From an uncultured Sulfitobacter sp. (GTDB taxonomy: Bacteria; Pseudomonadota; Alphaproteobacteria; Rhodobacterales; Rhodobacteraceae): a DNA stretch of 64,000 nt. Numbering within the stretch: the stretch's first letter is position 1; every line of letters begins with the position of its first letter. Position numbers and translations under genes: made by a program. The stretch spans positions 34,533-98,532 of the forward strand of contig CAJXSZ010000012.1 in the NCBI GenBank assembly GCA_913060815.1, given 5' to 3'. The notes beneath the pieces are model-generated. The model was not told the origin of the DNA, did not search any database, and saw only the letters and a program-made list of their open reading frames with translations. Positions 1-9,230 of the stretch are shown piece by piece.

Positions 1-712
1 CTGACAAAGGCGGTAGAATGCTCGGCAAGCGCGCGGCGAGCATGGATTTTCCCGAACCCGGTGTGCCGACCATCATCAAATGATGTCGCCCTGCCGCAGC
101 TATCTCCAAGGCGCGTTTGGCGCGTTCCTGTCCTTTGACATCTTGTAGATCATGGGTGTGATTAGGTGCAGCAACTTCACCGGCCTTCGCGTGAGGGAGC
201 GGCACTTGCCCCGTATAATGCCGCACCACGTCGCCCAAGCTGGGAGCTGCTATGACCTGACACGATTCCACCCATGCCGCTTCTGCGCCCGAACCAAGCG
301 GGCACAACAAACCGCGACCTTCTTCGGCTGCGGCGACAGCAGCGGGCAGTGCGCCAACGACGGGCACCAGAGAACCGTCTAGCGAAAGCTCACCCAACCC
401 GACCACGGTTTCGACAACGTCCTTTGGCAGAATGTCGAGAGCGGCAAGCAGGGCCAAAGCAATCGGAAGATCAAAGTGGCTCCCCTCTTTTGGCAGATTG
501 GCTGGGCTGAGATTCACGGTGATGCGTTTGGAGGGTAGGGCAATCGCCATGGAGGTGAGTGCGGTTCGTACACGGTCACGCGCCTCGGAGACCGCTTTGT
601 CTGGCAGCCCGACAATCGAGAACGCGGGCATACCGGGCGTAACGGCGCATTGCACCTCGACCATGCGCGCTTCAACCCCTTGAAATGCAACGCTGTATGC
701 GCGTGCGACCAT
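1..712 (-). CDS. YifB/ComM family Mg-chelatase-like AAA ATPase (3' part outside window)
   Basis: This is the N-terminal part of a YifB/ComM-type ATPase; the gene runs off the left edge. The reverse strand reads from ATG at 712 as [20 protein letters not shown], continues through the ChlI-like N-terminal domain (with [20 protein letters not shown]), and reaches a Walker A motif, GTPGSGKS, near the window edge. ComM-type proteins are AAA+ helicases known to help branch migration during natural transformation, but many family members are uncharacterised. It lies 58 bases downstream of the glutathione transferase gene on the same strand and may be co-transcribed. The family assignment is firm. 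The role in transformation is inferred from family knowledge. Confidence 0.9.
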   Translation of the reverse strand, partial: MVARAYSVAFQGVEARMVEVQCAVTPGMPAFSIVGLPDKAVSEARDRVRTALTSMAIALPSKRITVNLSPANLPKEGSHFDLPIALALLAALDILPKDVVETVVGLGELSLDGSLVPVVGALPAAVAAAEEGRGLLCPLGSGAEAAWVESCQVIAAPSLGDVVRHYTGQVPLPHAKAGEVAAPNHTHDLQDVKGQERAKRALEIAAAGRHHLMMVGTPGSGKSMLAARLPSILPPLS

Positions 713-770
713 TTTTCGACCCCGTACGTCCCAATTGGTTAACGCTACAGGAGTAAGGGTTTAGGAAAGG

Positions 771-1448
771 TTAATAGGGCCAAGGCGTGGTGCGGCCCAC
801 GGGGGGGTAGGGGAAGGGATCATATGCCTGCTTCAAACCTTCAGCGCGCCACTTTTGGAACGCGGGATCCGATAGGGTGGCCTCGCAATAAGCCCGTGCC
901 GCATCCGAGACGGGCAGATTATAGCCGACAATACGTGCGCACACGGGCGCATAGAAGGCATCGGCGAGTGAGTATGCACCAAACAACCATGGACCCGCGC
1001 CTGCTGCTTCCCGCGCAAACGCCCAAAGCGTTTCAATGCGGGCGAGGTCCGCTTTGACAGCTTCGGAAGGGACGAAATCACCATCAATATGCACAAGCTG
1101 CATCGAGCAATCTGAGCGTATCGCGCTAAAGCCGCCTACCATTTCGGCGCAAAGCCAACGCGCTCGGCTGCGCGCAGAGGCATCCGCAGGCCACATCGCA
1201 ACATCAGGGTGCCTCTCGGCCAGTGTTTCGGCTATTGCAAGGCTCTCGCCAACGACATCGCCTTCGGGCGTGGTGAGCGCAGGCACAAGGCGGGCAGGCG
1301 CGATGCTGGACATCTCTTGAGCCATTGTGCCGTTATAGAGACCAACCTCGACTTCTTCGAAAGGAAGGTTGAATTTTTCCAGCATGAGCCAGCCGCGCAA
1401 GGACCAGCTCGAAAATGTGCGGTCACCGATATAAAGTTTGTACGTCAT
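771..1448 (-). CDS. Glutathione S-transferase family protein
   Basis: The 225-residue product has the two-domain layout of soluble glutathione transferases. An N-terminal thioredoxin-like domain (about residues 1-80) carries the active-site stretch FSSWS at 12-16, so a serine would activate glutathione. The cis-Pro region follows in RLVPALTTPEGDVVGESLAI, where ES contacts the glutathione gamma-glutamyl group in this family. The C-terminal half is the all-helical domain. The substrate cannot be told from sequence. The gene sits between the histidine-phosphatase gene upstream and yifB downstream, all on the minus strand with short gaps. There is no signal peptide, so it is cytosolic. Confidence 0.88.
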   Translation of the reverse strand: MTYKLYIGDRTFSSWSLRGWLMLEKFNLPFEEVEVGLYNGTMAQEMSSIAPARLVPALTTPEGDVVGESLAIAETLAERHPDVAMWPADASARSRARWLCAEMVGGFSAIRSDCSMQLVHIDGDFVPSEAVKADLARIETLWAFAREAAGAGPWLFGAYSLADAFYAPVCARIVGYNLPVSDAARAYCEATLSDPAFQKWRAEGLKQAYDPFPYPPVGRTTPWPY

Positions 1449-1506
1449 GGGATGTTTCTAGATGGGCATCCAACACTGTGCAAATTCACATGCGTTGGGC
1501 ATCCCA

Positions 1507-2091
1507 TCAAGGGATGTGATTGATCTGCTCAACGCTCCAGATCTCTCCACCTTTGTGATGCAGCGTTGTGACCGAGATGTTGTCAATTTTATGAGCCATC
1601 GCCTCATAGGCCGAGACCCCAAGCGCGCGCTGCACTTGGGTCAGGATTACGCCAAAATGCGCCACCGCGATAATGTGCGCCCCTTCGTAGGCTGCGTTCA
1701 TGCGGTCCACCACCTTACTTACCCGCGTTGAGGTCTGGTTCCAGCTTTCACCCTCGGGGGCTTGTATATCTCCGGGTTTGTCCCAGAAATCGCGGCTAAG
1801 CTGCGGATCACGTGCGGCAACGGCATCAAAGCGCATTCCGTCCCAGACGCCAAAGTTGATCTCACGCAGGTCAGGCTCGTGAGGCAGGCGGGTGTGGCGG
1901 TCCATGCGAAGGGCATCTGCCGTATGAATAGAGCGGATCAGATCGGAGGAGACGATCAGCGCCTCTTCGGGCAGATGCTGGCGCACGCGATTTATCAGAT
2001 CATGGTCTGACAGATCGGCGGGGACGTCGCGCCAGCCGACGAAAGACTTCTCATGGGTGGGCCCGTGGCGGACCCAATGCCAAGTGGTCAT
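1507..2091 (-). CDS. Histidine phosphatase family protein, probable alpha-ribazole phosphatase (CobC-like)
   Basis: The 194-residue protein is a branch-1 histidine phosphatase. The phosphate pocket is visible as RHG at 8-10 (H9 is the phosphorylated residue), R53 in SSDLIRS, the acid region REINFG near 77, and a second histidine, H145, in AVAHFG. Its start codon overlaps the stop of the upstream cobU gene by four bases (ATGA), so the two are translationally coupled. That pairing suggests it removes phosphate from alpha-ribazole 5'-phosphate in the last steps of cobalamin nucleotide-loop assembly. The phosphatase call is firm. The substrate is inferred from the neighbour, and a general phosphoglycerate-mutase-like phosphatase is the alternative. 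Confidence 0.85.
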   Translation of the reverse strand: MTTWHWVRHGPTHEKSFVGWRDVPADLSDHDLINRVRQHLPEEALIVSSDLIRSIHTADALRMDRHTRLPHEPDLREINFGVWDGMRFDAVAARDPQLSRDFWDKPGDIQAPEGESWNQTSTRVSKVVDRMNAAYEGAHIIAVAHFGVILTQVQRALGVSAYEAMAHKIDNISVTTLHHKGGEIWSVEQINHIP

Positions 2092-2609
2092 GGAAGAGAC
2101 CCTTTCAGAACTTGGGGCAGGCCGGCAGTCACCTGAACGGCCAGATCGGCCTCTTGCGCCAGCGCGATATTAAGCCTGCCCTGCGCTTCGCGAAACTGGC
2201 GGGCAAGTTTGTTGTCAGGCACGATCCCGTGTCCTACTTCGTTGGAGACGATGACCCAAGGAGCAGCGCAAGCGCGGAGCGCGTCGAGCAGCGTCTGGGT
2301 CGCATGGTCAATATCGGCCTCCTCCATCATCTGATTGCTCAGCCACATCGTAGCACAGTCTATCAGGACGGGGGTATCGGCAGCGAGGTTGGCCAAAGGC
2401 GTCGCCAAATCAAGAGGCTCTTCAATCGTCGTCCAACGGGTATCGCGACGGTCTTTGTGCACTTTGACGCGTAACAAAATCTCATCATCCCAAATGCGGC
2501 CTGTAGCAAGGTAGATTGGGCTTAAGTTACTCGAAAGAATGAAGTTTTCTGCCCATCCAGATTTTCCAGAAGCTGCACCCCCTAAGATGAAAGAGCCGTT
2601 GGGCAACAT
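2088..2609 (-). CDS. cobU: Bifunctional adenosylcobinamide kinase / adenosylcobinamide-phosphate guanylyltransferase
   Basis: This enzyme phosphorylates adenosylcobinamide and transfers GMP to it, the step before joining to alpha-ribazole in coenzyme B12 synthesis or salvage. From the chosen start MLPNGSFILGG the product is 173 residues, normal for CobU/CobP. The P-loop GGAASGKS is at 10-17. The VHKDRR stretch near residue 45 holds the histidine that carries GMP in CobU, and the hydrophobic LIDCATMWLSN strand follows. An upstream in-frame ATG at 2645 would add 12 residues without family support, so 2609 is preferred. It overlaps the downstream phosphatase gene by four bases and diverges from rpoH. 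Confidence 0.93.
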   Translation of the reverse strand: MLPNGSFILGGAASGKSGWAENFILSSNLSPIYLATGRIWDDEILLRVKVHKDRRDTRWTTIEEPLDLATPLANLAADTPVLIDCATMWLSNQMMEEADIDHATQTLLDALRACAAPWVIVSNEVGHGIVPDNKLARQFREAQGRLNIALAQEADLAVQVTAGLPQVLKGSLP

Positions 2610-2702
2610 TTTTTGAAACCTTTTTGAACCTTTGTGCACTTTCATGCGTACTCATAACAGAGGGTCACTACAAGATGACCTCGTTCACTGGGAGACGAAA
2701 CA

Positions 2703-3581
2703 ATGGCTATGGGTACTGCGCAAGATTTTTCACTCACCCGCACTGCGATGAAGGCAGAGCTTTTGGACGCAGAGACCGAGTTGAAGCTCGCCTATGCGTG
2801 GCGCGATGAGCGGTGCGAGGCTTCACTTCACCGTCTGATCACCGCCTACATGCGCTTGGCGATTTCCATGGCCTCGAAATTCAAGCGTTACGGCGCTCCC
2901 ATGAATGATCTTATTCAAGAAGCGGGTCTCGGGCTGATGAAAGCCGCTGATAAGTTCGACCCTGACCGCGGGGTGCGCTTTTCCACGTACGCGGTTTGGT
3001 GGATCAAAGCGTCCATTCAGGATCACGTCATGCGCAATTGGTCGATGGTCCGCACAGGTTCGACATCCTCCCAGAAGTCCCTATTTTTCAACATGCGCCG
3101 TGTTCAGGCCAGACTTGAGCGCGAGGCGGCCTCGGCTGGAGAAGAGCTCGACCGTCACCAGCTGCGCCAGATGATCTCGACCGAGATTGGTGTGCCACTG
3201 CACGACGTTGAGATGATGGAAGGCCGTTTGTCCGGATCTGACTATTCTCTGAACGCGACGCAATCGTCCGAGGACGAAGGCCGTGAATGGATTGACGCTT
3301 TAGAGGACGACAGCGCGCAAGCCGCCGAGAATGTTGAGCACGACCACGACACACAACGGCTGCGCGAGTGGTTGCTGACGTCTATGGCCGCACTTAACGG
3401 GCGTGAGCAGTTCATTGTGCGTGAGCGGAAATTGCGCGATCAGCCCCGCACGCTGGAGAGCCTTGGCCAAGAGCTGAGCCTCAGCAAAGAGCGCGTGCGC
3501 CAGCTGGAGGCAGCAGCGTTCCAAAAGATGCGCAAATCGCTTGAGATGCAGTCGACAGAAGTGTTCCACTTTCTCACATGA
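2703..3581 (+). CDS. rpoH: RNA polymerase sigma factor RpoH (RpoHII-type heat/oxidative-stress sigma)
   Basis: A 292-residue sigma-70 family factor. Region 2 contains DLIQEAGLGLMKAADKF and the -10 binding stretch FSTYAVWWIKASIQDH (about residues 69-108). It is followed by the RpoH box QKSLFFNMR at 124-132, which distinguishes RpoH from other sigmas. Region 4.2 with TLESLGQELSLSKERVRQL lies near the C terminus. The spelling NWSMVRTGSTSSQKS, with Ser/Thr where RpoHI usually has other residues, fits the RpoHII paralogue known from Rhodobacter to serve singlet-oxygen and heat responses; that subtype call is an inference. A good ribosome site (GGGAG) precedes the ATG. The stop overlaps the start of the next gene. 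Confidence 0.93.
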   Translation: MAMGTAQDFSLTRTAMKAELLDAETELKLAYAWRDERCEASLHRLITAYMRLAISMASKFKRYGAPMNDLIQEAGLGLMKAADKFDPDRGVRFSTYAVWWIKASIQDHVMRNWSMVRTGSTSSQKSLFFNMRRVQARLEREAASAGEELDRHQLRQMISTEIGVPLHDVEMMEGRLSGSDYSLNATQSSEDEGREWIDALEDDSAQAAENVEHDHDTQRLREWLLTSMAALNGREQFIVRERKLRDQPRTLESLGQELSLSKERVRQLEAAAFQKMRKSLEMQSTEVFHFLT

Positions 3582-4393
3582 GATTGACGTCTATTTTCTT
3601 TCCAAGGAAATTAAGCATGAGCGTGGCCTTCGGGGCTGCGCTTTTTGCATCTGAAGTGGGGGCCGAAATCCCAGACGCGGCACGGCAGGCGCAGGTGGTC
3701 GTCTTGGGAGAGCAGCACGACAACCCTGATCACCATGCGCGGCAGGCGGCTTGGGTCGCAGATATACAACCCGCCGCCCTCGTCTTCGAGATGCTTACTC
3801 CACCGCAGGCCGCAAATGCTGCTTTCGACTGGACCGATCAGGCAGAGCTTGACGCTGCCGTTGGGTGGTCAGACAGCGCATGGCCGTCGTTTGATATGTA
3901 TTTCCCTATTTTTGCCGCGGCGCCCGATGCCACGATCTTTGGCGCAGGTGTGTTGCGCGAGACATTGCGCGAAAAGTTGCAGGACCCAATCGCAGAACAG
4001 CCCGAAGCCGCACGTTTTGGTCTGGATCAGCCTGCCGACCCCGAAGAGCAGGCGGCCCGCGAAGCCTTGCAGGCAATTGCCCATTGCGGTGCCCTGCCGG
4101 AAGATGTCTTGCCGATGATGGTCGATGCCCAGCGGATACGCGACATGGCATTGGCAGATGCAGCACTCCGCGCTTTGGCGCAGACGGGCGGGCCTGTTGT
4201 CGTGATCACGGGCAACGGCCATGCACGAACCGATTGGGGTATGCCTGCCTTGATGCAGGTCGCAGCGCCTGAGGTGACGGTATTCTCACTCGGGCAAGGG
4301 GAAGACGGCAATACTGTGAATGGCGGCTTTTCCCTCACCCTCGATGCGCCCGCGCCAGCGCGTGGCGATCCATGCGCGGCCTTCACCCAGTAG
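3578..4393 (+). CDS. ChaN family (Tiki-like fold) putative haem-binding periplasmic protein
   Basis: The 271-residue product begins with a likely Sec signal peptide (basic residues, then a hydrophobic run, cleavage near VGA/E at about 29-30). The mature part carries family motifs: VVLGEQHDNPDHH near 41-53, FEMLTPPQ, and ITGNGHARTDWG near the C terminus. ChaN proteins are exported, bind haem as dimers in Campylobacter, and belong to the Erythromycin esterase/Tiki-like superfamily; the exact role here is unknown. The ATG overlaps the rpoH stop. A second ATG at 3617 has a better ribosome site (AAGGA) but would lose the basic end of the signal peptide, so 3578 is kept. Confidence 0.8.
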   Translation: MRLTSIFFPRKLSMSVAFGAALFASEVGAEIPDAARQAQVVVLGEQHDNPDHHARQAAWVADIQPAALVFEMLTPPQAANAAFDWTDQAELDAAVGWSDSAWPSFDMYFPIFAAAPDATIFGAGVLRETLREKLQDPIAEQPEAARFGLDQPADPEEQAAREALQAIAHCGALPEDVLPMMVDAQRIRDMALADAALRALAQTGGPVVVITGNGHARTDWGMPALMQVAAPEVTVFSLGQGEDGNTVNGGFSLTLDAPAPARGDPCAAFTQ

Positions 4394-4457
4394 GGTCTGG
4401 TGCAGGTGCGGCCTGCGGCATAAGGTGCAGGCGACGCGACCCAACCAAGGGAATCCT

Positions 4458-5651
4458 ATGCTGGCTGGAAAACACATTCTGTTGATTATCGGGGGCGGCA
4501 TCGCCGCGTTCAAATCGCTCGACCTGATCCGCCGTCTGCGCGAGCGTGGCGCAGTTGTGACCCCTGTCCTGACCCGCGCCGGCGAGGAGTTCGTAACACC
4601 GCTTTCCGTGTCGGCATTGGCAGGCCGCAAGGTCCACCGCGATCTGTTTGATCTCGATGACGAAGCGGAGATGGGCCATATCCAGTTGAGCCGTGTCGCT
4701 GATCTGGTGGTCGTGGCCCCTGCAACTGCGGACCTGATGGCAAAGATGGCGGGTGGGCTGGCCAATGATCTGGCCTCGACACTGCTGTTGGCCACCGACA
4801 CGCCCGTGATGATCGTGCCAGCGATGAATGTCCGCATGTGGGAGCATGCCGCGACACAGCGTAATCTGGAGACGCTGAGAGGCGATGGCATCGCAATAGT
4901 AGGCCCTAACAAGGGTGATATGGCCTGTGGCGAACACGGGCCTGGCCGCATGTCCGAGCCAATGGAGATTGTCGAGGCCGTCGAGGCTGCGCTGTCGGAT
5001 GGGCCGCTAAAGGGCCGCCGCATATTGGTGACTTCTGGTCCCACGCATGAGCCGATTGACCCTGTCCGTTACATCGCGAACCGTTCGTCAGGTGCGCAAG
5101 GTACGGCGCTGGCGCGTGCATTGACAGCACTGGGCGCGCATGTGGTTTTCGTGACGGGACCAGCCGATGTCGCCCCGCCCGAGGGCGTTGAGGTGGTTGC
5201 CGTGCAAACCGCACAACAGATGCAGGAGGCGGTCGCGGCCGCTCTGCCTGTCGATGCTGCAGTCTTTGCGGCGGCGGTTGCGGACTGGCGGGTCACTTCC
5301 GCCTCTGACCGCAAGCTGAAGAAAACCAAAGACGGTTTGCCCGCGCTCGAATTTGCAGAGAACCCCGACATTTTGCATGGTGTCAGCCATCTCAAGGAAA
5401 ACCGCCCCCCGCTTGTGGTGGGCTTTGCCGCGGAGACGAATGATGTGATTGAGAACGCAACGGCCAAGCGGTTGCGCAAAGGCTGTGACTGGATCGTGGC
5501 CAATGATGTCTCGCCCGCAACGGGCATTATGGGCGGTTCCGAGAACGCCGTGACCCTAATCAGCGATGCAGGGGCGGAAGAATGGCCTCGCATGGGCAAA
5601 GATGCCGTGGCCCAAAAGCTGGCCGCTCGTATTGCGGATGCGATCAGCTGA
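4458..5651 (+). CDS. coaBC: Bifunctional phosphopantothenoylcysteine decarboxylase / phosphopantothenate-cysteine ligase
   Basis: CoaBC performs two successive steps of coenzyme A synthesis. In the 397-residue product, the N-terminal flavoprotein decarboxylase domain shows the catalytic histidine H74 in GHIQLS, the substrate-recognition clamp PAMNVRMW (121-128) and the active-site cysteine C157 in DMACGEHG. The ligase domain follows with [20 protein letters not shown], a Rossmann-like nucleotide site, VADWR and the lysine-rich KLKKTKDG. The start at 4458 is supported by AAGGGAAT just upstream and by the usual MLxGKxILL beginning; longer in-frame readings run back into the preceding gene. Its TGA overlaps the dut ATG by one base. 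Confidence 0.96.
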   Translation: MLAGKHILLIIGGGIAAFKSLDLIRRLRERGAVVTPVLTRAGEEFVTPLSVSALAGRKVHRDLFDLDDEAEMGHIQLSRVADLVVVAPATADLMAKMAGGLANDLASTLLLATDTPVMIVPAMNVRMWEHAATQRNLETLRGDGIAIVGPNKGDMACGEHGPGRMSEPMEIVEAVEAALSDGPLKGRRILVTSGPTHEPIDPVRYIANRSSGAQGTALARALTALGAHVVFVTGPADVAPPEGVEVVAVQTAQQMQEAVAAALPVDAAVFAAAVADWRVTSASDRKLKKTKDGLPALEFAENPDILHGVSHLKENRPPLVVGFAAETNDVIENATAKRLRKGCDWIVANDVSPATGIMGGSENAVTLISDAGAEEWPRMGKDAVAQKLAARIADAIS

Positions 5652-6112
5652 TGCAGGACGTCGAGCTGCGCATGGTGTGGGAAGACGGTGCGGACCGCGC
5701 GTTGGGCCTGCCGCAGTATGAGACTGCAGGGGCTGCAGGTGCTGACCTGCGTGCCAACCTGCCTGACCGCAGTGCGATCACGTTGGAGCCGCAGGCGCGG
5801 GTGCTGGTACCGACAGGGTTGCGATTGGCTGTTCCGCAAGGCTTTGAAGTGCAGATTAGACCACGCTCGGGGCTGGCGCTCAAACACGGAATCACATTGC
5901 CCAATAGTCCTGGCACAATTGATGCCGATTACCGCGGGCCGCTGGGCGTGATTGTGCAGAACGGCGGGACGGTGCCTTTCGTGATCGAGCACGGGATGCG
6001 GATCGCGCAGATGGTTGTCGCGCCTGTGGTGCAGGCTAGGTTCACTGCCGTGGATGCGTTGAATGATACAGCGCGCGGTATCGGGGGCTTCGGCTCTACC
6101 GGAACGGAGTAG
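5651..6112 (+). CDS. dut: dUTP diphosphatase (dUTPase)
   Basis: A 153-residue trimeric dUTPase that hydrolyses dUTP to dUMP, keeping uracil out of DNA and feeding dTMP synthesis. All five family motifs are in order: [10 protein letters not shown] (1), [12 protein letters not shown] (2), GTIDADYRG (3, with the catalytic aspartate and ligand tyrosine), RIAQMVV (4) and the glycine-rich [10 protein letters not shown] tail (5). It follows coaBC with a one-base stop/start overlap, a gene order common in proteobacteria, and is probably translated by coupling because no strong ribosome site is present. The next gene may start inside or just after its 3' end. Confidence 0.96.
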   Translation: MQDVELRMVWEDGADRALGLPQYETAGAAGADLRANLPDRSAITLEPQARVLVPTGLRLAVPQGFEVQIRPRSGLALKHGITLPNSPGTIDADYRGPLGVIVQNGGTVPFVIEHGMRIAQMVVAPVVQARFTAVDALNDTARGIGGFGSTGTE

Positions 6113-6116
6113 ACTT

Positions 6117-7169
6117 TTGCTGGTATTGGTTTTGGCGGCGGTGATCTGGGGCTTGGGCATTATGATGCGCACGCCGCGCTCGGCGCGTTGGATGATGATC
6201 GGGCTGCTTTTGCTCGCCGTGATCGGGGTGCAGCTGGTTTTTCCTGAAGGCCATCCGCTGCGCGAGGCGACGGGGGGCAGTGCGGCGCTGTGGCTTATCG
6301 TGTCGGGCATCGGTGGAGTTGTCTGGGCATACTCACGCTTTATTGCGGACCTGCGCACCAAATCAGGTGTGGATGAGGAGCGCGCGATCTTGCCCGCAGG
6401 AAAATCGGGCAGTTTCTCCGATACCGAGCTCAACCGTTACGCGCGTCATATCGCGCTGCGCGAAGTCGGGGGCGCGGGGCAAAAGGCGCTCAAGAACGCG
6501 AAGGTGCTGGTGATTGGCGCAGGAGGCCTTGGCGCGCCTGCGCTGCAATATCTTGCGGCGGTGGGCGTTGGTCGCATTGGAGTGATTGACGATGATATGG
6601 TCGAGAATTCGAACCTGCATCGTCAGGTCATTCATAAAGATGCGGCGATTGGTATGCCCAAAGTATTCTCGGCGCAGACCGAGATGGAAGCGCAAAACCC
6701 CTTTGTCGAGGTGCGCCCCTATAACCGCCGTCTCGATGCGAGTATCGCGCCTGAGCTCTTTGCCGAGTATGACCTCGTGCTTGACGGGACTGATAATTTC
6801 GAGACGCGCTATTTGGTGAACGCCACTTGTGTCGCCGCTGGCATCCCGCTCATCTCTGGCGCGCTAAGCCAGTGGGAAGGACAGCTGAGCGTGTTCGATC
6901 CCGCCCGTGGCGCGCCGTGTTATCAGTGTATCTTTCCCCAAGCGCCTGCTGACGGCCTCGCGCCCAGCTGCGCCGAAGCAGGGGTCATTGGTCCGCTGCC
7001 CGGTGTGGTTGGTGCCATGATGGCGGTAGAGGCGGTCAAGCTGATCACCGGTGCAGGCACAGCGCTGCTGGGTCAGATGGTGATCTATGACGCGCTCTAT
7101 GGTGAGAGCCGCCGCATCGGCGTCAAGCCCCGCACCGATTGCCCGATTTGCACACACACGCAGCGCTAA
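6117..7169 (+). CDS. HesA/MoeB/ThiF family E1-like adenylyltransferase with N-terminal membrane anchor
   Basis: E1-like enzymes adenylate the C-terminal glycine of ubiquitin-like sulfur carriers (MoaD, ThiS). Here the catalytic domain starts around residue 105 with RYARHIALREVGGAGQKAL, followed by the nucleotide loop VIGAGGLGAPAL, the DDMVENSNLHRQ segment, and two zinc-binding Cys pairs (CYQC and CPIC). Ahead of it are two to three hydrophobic stretches, including LLVLVLAAVIWGLGIMM and a later LLLLAVIGVQLVF, predicting a membrane anchor. Start choice: TTG at 6117 has GGAACGGAG upstream and avoids overlap; an ATG at 6063 inside dut is the alternative (368 residues). No sulfur-carrier gene is nearby, so MoeB versus ThiF cannot be decided. 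Confidence 0.85.
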   Translation: MLVLVLAAVIWGLGIMMRTPRSARWMMIGLLLLAVIGVQLVFPEGHPLREATGGSAALWLIVSGIGGVVWAYSRFIADLRTKSGVDEERAILPAGKSGSFSDTELNRYARHIALREVGGAGQKALKNAKVLVIGAGGLGAPALQYLAAVGVGRIGVIDDDMVENSNLHRQVIHKDAAIGMPKVFSAQTEMEAQNPFVEVRPYNRRLDASIAPELFAEYDLVLDGTDNFETRYLVNATCVAAGIPLISGALSQWEGQLSVFDPARGAPCYQCIFPQAPADGLAPSCAEAGVIGPLPGVVGAMMAVEAVKLITGAGTALLGQMVIYDALYGESRRIGVKPRTDCPICTHTQR

Positions 7170-7220
7170 CGATTGTATCCCCCACAGCGCACTCCTAGAT
7201 TGAGTGCAAAGGAGACTGCT

Positions 7221-9230
7221 ATGAACCCGCTCTTGCAAGACTGGAATACTCCCTTCGGCCTCGCGCCGTTTGATCAGATTTCAGACGATGATTTCGCGCC
7301 CGCGCTTGAGAAGGCGCTGACTGCGCATAACGCGGAGATTGCTGCAATTACGCGAAATGCAGACGCTCCGACTTTTGCGAATACTATCGAGGCGTTGGAG
7401 GCCGCGGGGCATCTGTTGGATCAGGTTTTGGGCGTATTCTTTACTGTTGCTGGCGCCAACAGCAATGAAGTGCGCGAAGAGCTGCAGCGTGAGTTTTCAC
7501 CCAAGTTGTCGGCACATTTCTCGGAGATTTCTTCGAATAAGGCCCTGTTTGCTCGCGTTGATACGCTTTGGCAGGGGCGTGACGCGCTGGACCTGAGCGA
7601 TGAGCAGGAACGCGTGCTCATGCTGACCCACCGCGGTTTTGTGCGCGCTGGATCGGCACTGACAGGCGCAGATGAGGTGCGGATGAAAGAGATCAAAGCC
7701 CGTCTCGCCGTATTGGGCACACAGTTCACCCAGAACCTGCTTGCCGATGAGCGTAGCTGGTTCATGAAACTCGATGAAGCCGACCTTGAAGGGCTACCAG
7801 AGTTCGTGATTGATACTGCCCGCGCGGCGGGCAAGGAGAAAGATGCAGGCGGGCCAGTTGTTACGCTGTCACGCTCACTCATTACGCCATTCCTGCAGTT
7901 CAGCCCGCGCCGCGATCTGCGTGAGCGCGCTTTCAAAGCGTGGGAAGCCCGCGGTGCAAACGGCGGTGAGACAGACAATCGTGCCATCGCTGCCGAGACG
8001 TTGGACTTGCGCAAAGAACGTGCCGCGCTTTTGGGCTATGCAAGTTTCTCCGACTACAAGCTTGAGACGGAAATGGCCAAGACCCCCGCCGCCGTGCGCG
8101 ACCTGCTGATGCAGGTCTGGGAGCCTGCAAAGGCACAAGCAAACGCCGATGCAGAAGTGCTCACAAAGATGATGCATGCAGACGGTGTGAACGGTGAACT
8201 GGCCCCTTGGGACTGGCGCTACTACGCTGAAAAACGTCGCGCGGCGGAGCATGATCTGGATGAGGCGAAGCTGAAGCCGTACTTCCAGCTCGACCGAATG
8301 ATCGAGGCGTCGTTTGCCTGCGCATCCCGCCTGTTCGGGCTGGCGTTCAAGCCGCTGGATGTGCCGCTCTATCACGAAGATTGCCGCGCATGGGAAGTGA
8401 CGCGGGACGGCAAACATGTGGCGGTGTTCATCGGAGATTATTTCGCACGCGGCTCTAAACGCTCAGGCGCGTGGTGTTCGGCGATGCGTGGGCAAGCGAA
8501 GTTCCCGAAGGTGCAGGGGCCTGTTGTGATCAATGTGTGCAACTTCGCCAAAGGCGATCCAGCGCTGCTGTCCTACGACGATGCGCGCACCCTGTTTCAC
8601 GAGTTCGGCCATGCGCTACACCAGATGCTGTCGGATGTGACCTACGAGAGCATCTCAGGCACTTCTGTCGCGCGCGATTTTGTAGAGCTTCCTAGCCAGC
8701 TGTATGAGCATTGGCTGGAGGTGCCCGAGGTTTTGGGTGAGTTCGCGATCCATGCCAAAACGGGTGAGCCGATGCCCAGGGAGATGCTCGACAAAGTGCT
8801 GGGTGCTGCCACATTCGATATGGGATTCGCCACGGTCGAATATGTCTCTTCCGCGCTGGTCGATTTAGCGTTTCACGAGGGCGAGCCACCTACGGATGTG
8901 ATGGAAATGCAGCAGGAGGTTCTGGACGGTTTGGGCATGCCCGCCGCGATCACCATGCGCCATGCCAGCCCGCATTTCGCGCATGTGTTTGCGGGGGACG
9001 GATACTCCAGCGGCTACTACAGCTATATGTGGTCCGAAGTCATGGACGCGGATGCATTCGAAGCGTTTGAGGAAGCGGGCAGTGCGTTTGATCCTGAACG
9101 CGCAAAAGCACTGGAAGAGAACATCCTGTCCACAGGCGGCAGCCGCGATGCAGCGGAGCTCTACATCGCGTTCCGTGGCCGTCTGCCGGGCGTCGAGGCG
9201 CTGCTGAAAGGGCGCGGCTTAGTAGCCTAA
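7221..9230 (+). CDS. M3 family metallopeptidase (oligopeptidase A / peptidyl-dipeptidase Dcp-like)
   Basis: A 669-residue thimet-oligopeptidase-family zinc peptidase that degrades short peptides, probably in the cytosol since there is no signal peptide. The zinc motif HEFGH (H460, E461, H464) lies in TLFHEFGHALHQML, with the third ligand expected in the ELPSQLYEHW segment downstream. The N-terminal start MNPLLQDWNTPFGLAPFD matches the family; upstream in-frame starts are discounted because GGAG sits just before 7221. Its last 12 bases overlap the 3' end of the convergent dehydrogenase gene. Dcp and OpdA cannot be separated by reading alone. Confidence 0.93.
   Translation: MNPLLQDWNTPFGLAPFDQISDDDFAPALEKALTAHNAEIAAITRNADAPTFANTIEALEAAGHLLDQVLGVFFTVAGANSNEVREELQREFSPKLSAHFSEISSNKALFARVDTLWQGRDALDLSDEQERVLMLTHRGFVRAGSALTGADEVRMKEIKARLAVLGTQFTQNLLADERSWFMKLDEADLEGLPEFVIDTARAAGKEKDAGGPVVTLSRSLITPFLQFSPRRDLRERAFKAWEARGANGGETDNRAIAAETLDLRKERAALLGYASFSDYKLETEMAKTPAAVRDLLMQVWEPAKAQANADAEVLTKMMHADGVNGELAPWDWRYYAEKRRAAEHDLDEAKLKPYFQLDRMIEASFACASRLFGLAFKPLDVPLYHEDCRAWEVTRDGKHVAVFIGDYFARGSKRSGAWCSAMRGQAKFPKVQGPVVINVCNFAKGDPALLSYDDARTLFHEFGHALHQMLSDVTYESISGTSVARDFVELPSQLYEHWLEVPEVLGEFAIHAKTGEPMPREMLDKVLGAATFDMGFATVEYVSSALVDLAFHEGEPPTDVMEMQQEVLDGLGMPAAITMRHASPHFAHVFAGDGYSSGYYSYMWSEVMDADAFEAFEEAGSAFDPERAKALEENILSTGGSRDAAELYIAFRGRLPGVEALLKGRGLVA

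Noticed and set aside
152..683. Three plus-strand frames at the left edge
   Set aside because: They are shadows of the minus-strand YifB/ComM gene, whose translation is well conserved.
5069..6433. A 454-residue minus-strand open frame across coaBC, dut and the E1 gene
   Set aside because: It runs opposite to three well-supported genes and its product has no recognisable family and odd composition. It is an antisense shadow of GC-rich coding DNA.
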